A stretch of DNA of 64,000 nt from Paludibacter sp. 47-17 (lineage in GTDB: Bacteria > Bacteroidota > Bacteroidia > Bacteroidales > Paludibacteraceae). Positions 62,697 through 64,000 of this stretch are shown here, one piece after another. Position numbers and translations under genes: made by a program. Location of the stretch: positions 421,306 through 485,305 of the forward strand of contig MKVT01000009.1 in assembly GCA_001898935.1 (NCBI GenBank). Reading direction: 5' to 3'. Positions within the stretch are counted from its first letter, which is position 1, and each line of letters begins with the position of its first letter. The notes beneath the pieces are model-generated. The model saw only the letters and a program-made list of their open reading frames with translations. It did not search any database and was not told the DNA's origin.

Positions 62697-63329
62697 TTAA
62701 GGAGCAAGCCGTTGAATTTTCCACGAACCCGAATCATCTTTCGAAAAATACAAGCGGTCGTGCAGTCGGCTCGGTCGTCCCTGCCAGAATTCGAAGGTAA
62801 CAGGTGTGATGAGGTAGCCGCCCCAGTGGGGCGGACGGGGAGCTTGTTCGCCGAATTCTCTGCGGAATTGTTCGAGCCGCTGGTGGAGAACCTCGGTCGA
62901 AGCAATGACGGAGCTTTGTTCCGAAACCCAGGCGCCGAGGCGGCTTTCGGGCGGACGGGAATGGAAGTAGGCATCGGAAACGGCATCGCTGGTGGGATGT
63001 GCTATGCCGGTGATGCGTACCTGCCGTTCCAGTAAAGGCCAGAAAAACAGGACCGACACCTGTGGGTGCAGTGCAATCTGCCGGCCTTTATGTCCCAGGT
63101 AATTAGTAAAAAACACCAGCCCCTCAGAAGTAAATTCTTTCAGTAATACCACCCGCGAATGAGGCTGCAGGTCGGCATCGACGGTGGAAACCACCATGGC
63201 GGTGGGCTCCGGTTCATCGCTCTTCAAGGCATCTTTCAACCAGCTGTCGAATTGGTCAAAAGGGTTGTCGGCCACTGTAGCTTCGGTGAGCTCGCCGAGT
63301 TGGTAGGTTTTGCGGATATCGTGTAACAT
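62697..63329 (-). CDS. pdxH: Pyridoxamine 5'-phosphate oxidase
   Basis: PdxH oxidises PNP or PMP to pyridoxal 5'-phosphate with FMN. From the ATG at 63329 the protein has 210 residues. It begins MLHDIRKTYQLGELTE and has NPFDQFDSWLKDALKSDEPE, SRVVLLKEFTSEGLVFFTNY and the C-terminal FWQGRPSRLHDRLYF, all standard for the family. A longer frame from 63515 lacks homology and overlaps another ORF, so it is rejected. The stop lies next to the LRR remnant. Confidence 0.95.
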   Translation of the reverse strand: MLHDIRKTYQLGELTEATVADNPFDQFDSWLKDALKSDEPEPTAMVVSTVDADLQPHSRVVLLKEFTSEGLVFFTNYLGHKGRQIALHPQVSVLFFWPLLERQVRITGIAHPTSDAVSDAYFHSRPPESRLGAWVSEQSSVIASTEVLHQRLEQFRREFGEQAPRPPHWGGYLITPVTFEFWQGRPSRLHDRLYFSKDDSGSWKIQRLAP

Positions 63330-63567
63330 ATCGTAGTCGGATGTTAGTTTTTTCGTAATCGGTCGCGACCGGTAAGAAGTTGCAAAGCCGGTCAATAGCC
63401 GGTAACCAGCATTCCAACGGTCGAAATGACGGCGGCAATGAGCGGGTAGCTTCAATAAGTACGCTGTCGGATTGCGCAATGCTTTCGGTTTGCGAACCGC
63501 CGTCATTTTGCGCAATACCCTGCATCGTTTGCAGCAGCACTACCATCATCATTATCCGTTTTCTCAT
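63256..63567 (-). CDS. Small putative secreted protein upstream of pdxH (uncertain)
   Basis: A 103-residue ORF starting MRKRIMMMVVLLQTMQGIAQ, which looks like a signal peptide, followed by a short polar stretch. The last 25 codons overlap the start of pdxH in another frame. No family is recognised. It may be a real small exported protein, the beginning of a gene whose remainder was lost, or chance. A -7 box (63647-63654) lies 80 bases upstream. Confidence 0.35.
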   Translation of the reverse strand: MRKRIMMMVVLLQTMQGIAQNDGGSQTESIAQSDSVLIEATRSLPPSFRPLECWLPAIDRLCNFLPVATDYEKTNIRLRYVTRYPQNLPTRRAHRSYSGRQPF

Positions 63568-63646
63568 TGCGTTCCCGTATACTTTAGCTTAACCCAACAA
63601 ATAAGCGGCGGAGATAGTTCATTGGAGAAAAAATCAGCTTGAAATA

Positions 63647-63654
63647 CAAAAGTA
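63647..63654 (-). promoter_or_regulatory. -7 box upstream of the pdxH region
   Basis: The minus strand reads TACTTTTG, matching TAnnTTTG. It could serve the small secreted ORF and pdxH. The rest of 63568-63711 is AT-rich and shows nothing else I can name. Confidence 0.45.
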
Positions 63655-63711
63655 AACCGGATTGATAATTTATGAAAGTTGTCGAAATTTTAATCAACCA
63701 GGAATCTTTTG

Positions 63712-63987
63712 TTATATAATAGGTGAAGACTGTTTAGAAAATATCAGTAAAAAATTTAGTGTTCCCTTATGATGAAAAAGATAATCCGACAGCCGGCAGG
63801 TATAAGCCGTACCATCGACCTCAAAAAACAAACTATCCAGCTCCCGGTTGAACCGGACCGACGAAAAGGGCAAGCGGTAGGCATTCACTTCGCGCCCGGT
63901 AAGTTTCGACAATTCAGCCGCCAGCCGCACCGCATCAAATGCCGGCAACAGCTGTTGGTTGGCCGCATCGATTATAAAAAACTCCAT
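63712..63987 (-). CDS. Protein of unknown function, 91 residues (5' end near window edge)
   Basis: The ORF starts MEFFIIDAANQQLLPAFDAV and contains GREVNAYRLPFSSVRFNREL and a Phe/His-rich C-terminus. No signal peptide, membrane helix or known motif is seen. It begins only 13 bases from the window end, so a longer upstream start is possible and it may be incomplete. Confidence 0.45.
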   Translation of the reverse strand: MEFFIIDAANQQLLPAFDAVRLAAELSKLTGREVNAYRLPFSSVRFNRELDSLFFEVDGTAYTCRLSDYLFHHKGTLNFLLIFSKQSSPII

Positions 63988-64000
63988 GCCCCGGGGCGTG

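Noticed and set aside
62697..63035. Continuation of the LRR remnant frame across pdxH
   Set aside because: The translated part beyond 62696 is antisense to conserved pdxH and loses the repeat pattern, so the remnant was ended at the pdxH stop.
1..64000. tRNA, rRNA, CRISPR arrays, insertion sequences or prophage
   Set aside because: I found no cloverleaf-like segments in the gaps, no regularly spaced direct repeats and no transposase, integrase or phage structural proteins among the coding regions.

Overview
The window reads as chromosomal DNA of a Bacteroidota member, most likely order Bacteroidales. Many genes are preceded by the Bacteroidota -7 box (TAnnTTTG), four of them with a TTG/TTTG element about 19-20 bases upstream. 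There is a PorZ-like type IX secretion component, a PASTA-rluD-ddl gene order, and DUF4294, DUF4954 and DUF3316-like proteins. Genus cannot be settled from sequence alone. Almost everything is core housekeeping DNA. I see no tRNA, rRNA, CRISPR array, transposase or prophage.

Layout. 0-9 kb: the tail of a DUF4130/TIGR03915-like gene, a secreted M64 peptidase, then purH running into the rod-shape operon mreB-mreC-mreD-mrdA-rodA. 9-20 kb: htpG, mnmG, uvrC, tsaE, dusB, a small outer-membrane-like protein, a U32 peptidase-family protein and nadA. 20-30 kb: an SDR epimerase, a DUF4954 beta-helix protein, rpmH, a PASTA protein, rluD, ddl, a polyprenyl diphosphate synthase, a conserved unknown, 5-FTHF cyclo-ligase and DUF4294. 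30-39 kb: two outer-membrane-type proteins (one with a ComEA-like HhH domain), the fermentative unit pta / 3-hydroxyacyl-CoA dehydrogenase-like / ackA, then pgl and zwf. 38-48 kb: M23 peptidase, ndk, recG, ispD, a SPOR protein, folE, a polytopic membrane protein, porZ and rdgB. 48-57 kb: a sodium symporter, DUF3316-like protein, S41 peptidase, SPOUT methyltransferase, SUI1/YciH factor, 2-oxoacid:ferredoxin oxidoreductase and asnS. 57-64 kb: an outer-membrane receptor, a secreted pectinesterase with a repeat stalk, a BspA-type LRR remnant, pdxH and two small unknown ORFs.

The most notable structure is not a gene. Two ParB-binding (parS) sequences, one an exact match to TGTTNCACGTGAAACA, sit in the mnmG-uvrC gap, and a third parS-like 16-mer lies inside tsaE. 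About 7 kb further on, the AT-rich gap between nadA and the epimerase holds three TTATCAACA words plus near-matches resembling DnaA boxes. mnmG and rpmH, genes often close to oriC, flank this gap, and hand counts suggest a change in strand G/C bias between plus-strand genes on either side. Together these point to the chromosomal replication origin and centromere region, with oriC tentatively at about 19.78-20.17 kb. This is an inference that a whole-genome skew plot would test directly.

How the genes work together: wall growth and shape (mreBCD, PBP2, RodA, Ddl, polyprenyl synthase, M23 peptidase), DNA repair and translation quality (uvrC, recG, mnmG, tsaE, dusB, rluD, rdgB), and anaerobic carbon metabolism (2-oxoacid:ferredoxin oxidoreductase, pta-ackA, oxidative pentose phosphate entry). 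Secreted enzymes, two with probable type IX sorting tails, fit a polymer-degrading or host/plant-fibre associated lifestyle.
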